Source of the DNA: Pseudomonas triclosanedens
GTDB taxonomy: Bacteria; Pseudomonadota; Gammaproteobacteria; Pseudomonadales; Pseudomonadaceae
Length of the DNA stretch: 64,000 nt
NCBI RefSeq assembly: GCF_026686735.1
Contig: NZ_CP113432.1
Span: forward strand, 5,259,001 to 5,323,000
Direction: 5' to 3'
Within the stretch, counting starts at the first letter, position 1. The number at the start of each line of letters is the position of its first letter. Shown here piece after piece: positions 63,501 to 64,000 of the stretch. The position numbers and the translations under genes were made by a program. Under the pieces are notes generated by a model that worked only from the letters and a program-made list of their open reading frames with translations, was not told where the DNA came from and ran no database searches.

Positions 63501-64000
63501 TTACCTTTCCAGGATCGCGGTCACACCCTGGCCGCCTGCAGCACAGATAGAGATCAGCCCGCGCCCCTTTTCGGCGGCCTCCAGCAGCTTGGCCAGGTTG
63601 GCGACAATGCGTCCGCCGGTAGCGGCGAACGGGTGGCCGGCGGCCAGCGAGCTGCCCTTGACGTTGAGCTTGCTGCGATCGATGGAACCCAGCGGCGCAT
63701 CGAGCCCCAGACGCTCCTTGCAGTACTCCGCGTCCTCCCAGGCCTTGAGCGTGCACAGAACCTGGGCGGCGAAGGCTTCGTGGATTTCGTAGAAATCGAA
63801 GTCCTGCAGGGTCAGGCCGTTGCGCGCCAGCAGGCGCGGCACCGCATAGACCGGCGCCATCAGCAGGCCCTCATGGCCACCGACGAAGTCCACCGCCGCC
63901 GCTTCGCCATCCTTGAAGTACGCGAGGATCGGCAAGCCGCGGGCTTTGGCCCACTCCTCGCTGGCCAGCAGCACCACGGAGGCGCCATCGGTCAGCGGCG
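63501..64000 (-). CDS. acetyl-CoA acetyltransferase (thiolase), C-terminal part
   Basis: The gene continues beyond the right edge; about 166 C-terminal residues are present, beginning PLTDGASVVLL. Thiolase active-site loops are seen: EIHEAFAAQVL, NVKGSSLAAGHPFAATGGR with its catalytic histidine, and ISICAAGGQGVTAILER with the C-terminal catalytic cysteine. The GHPFAATGGR form is typical of FadI/acetyl-CoA acetyltransferase-like enzymes used in fatty-acid beta-oxidation or acetoacetyl-CoA metabolism. Which subclass applies cannot be settled from the C-terminus alone. Confidence 0.87.
   Translation of the reverse strand, partial: PLTDGASVVLLASEEWAKARGLPILAYFKDGEAAAVDFVGGHEGLLMAPVYAVPRLLARNGLTLQDFDFYEIHEAFAAQVLCTLKAWEDAEYCKERLGLDAPLGSIDRSKLNVKGSSLAAGHPFAATGGRIVANLAKLLEAAEKGRGLISICAAGGQGVTAILER

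Overview
The window reads as about 64 kb of a high-GC Pseudomonas chromosome, probably from the P. aeruginosa side of the genus rather than the fluorescens/putida side. The signs are a tmRNA with tag peptide ANDDNYALAA, PmrAB, a MapZ-type PilZ protein, CioAB, RadA, Fpr and RlmG in arrangements familiar from P. aeruginosa, and GC-rich third codon positions nearly throughout. Placement is by recognition of sequences and gene order, not by a search.

Layout. 1-6.5 kb: the 3' end of a D-lactate dehydrogenase gene, pmrAB with a candidate PmrA box, a small secreted protein, and a single-chain biotin-dependent acyl-CoA carboxylase. 6.5-9.1 kb: a yybP-ykoY (Mn2+) riboswitch ahead of a CaCA-type antiporter, a DJ-1/PfpI protein, and ssrA. 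9.1-12 kb: a small islet after ssrA with two lipoproteins and two decayed coding regions, less GC-rich than its surroundings. 12-15.4 kb: a hypothetical gene, yceH, a frameshifted Cache-domain remnant and a KauB/PuuC-like aldehyde dehydrogenase. 15.4-23.6 kb: the most distinctive unit, a PotABCD-like ABC importer followed on the same strand by a CodA-like deaminase, a second amidohydrolase with an altered metal motif and a flavin reductase, facing a divergent GntR/FCD regulator across a repeated operator-like sequence. 23.7-34.9 kb: core genes (COG0523 GTPase, YbdD-CstA, DUF3015, MapZ, RadA, YdcH, MscL, TerC-CBS, Fpr) and a frameshifted TRAP binding protein. 35.2-45.1 kb: rlmG, an alpha/beta hydrolase, a five-gene periplasmic molybdo-dehydrogenase operon (MPT subunit, 2Fe-2S subunit, tri-heme cytochrome c, XdhC, MocA) and an MFS exporter. 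45.2-51.7 kb: cioAB with a 49-codon DUF2474 gene, metQ, a Cys/Met-metabolism PLP enzyme, an atypical sigma-54 activator and a small lipoprotein. 52.3-63.4 kb: a 39-codon microgene, a BCCT transporter, an OPT transporter, tauABCD split by a REP-like repeat, an acyl-CoA-dehydrogenase-like flavoprotein, and a DMT exporter divergent from an Lrp/AsnC regulator. The window ends inside a thiolase gene.

How it works together. Much of the accessory content is nutrient scavenging: sulfur (tauABCD, the DszC/SfnB-like protein, metQ with the PLP enzyme), nitrogen compounds (the Pot-like importer with two deaminase-type enzymes), organic acids (D-lactate dehydrogenase, CstA/YbdD) and choline-type osmolytes (BCCT). 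Respiratory entry points are the tri-heme molybdo-dehydrogenase and the cyanide-insensitive oxidase. The strongest candidate for an undescribed system is the 15.4-23.6 kb catabolic cluster. The best-supported regulatory element is the manganese riboswitch.
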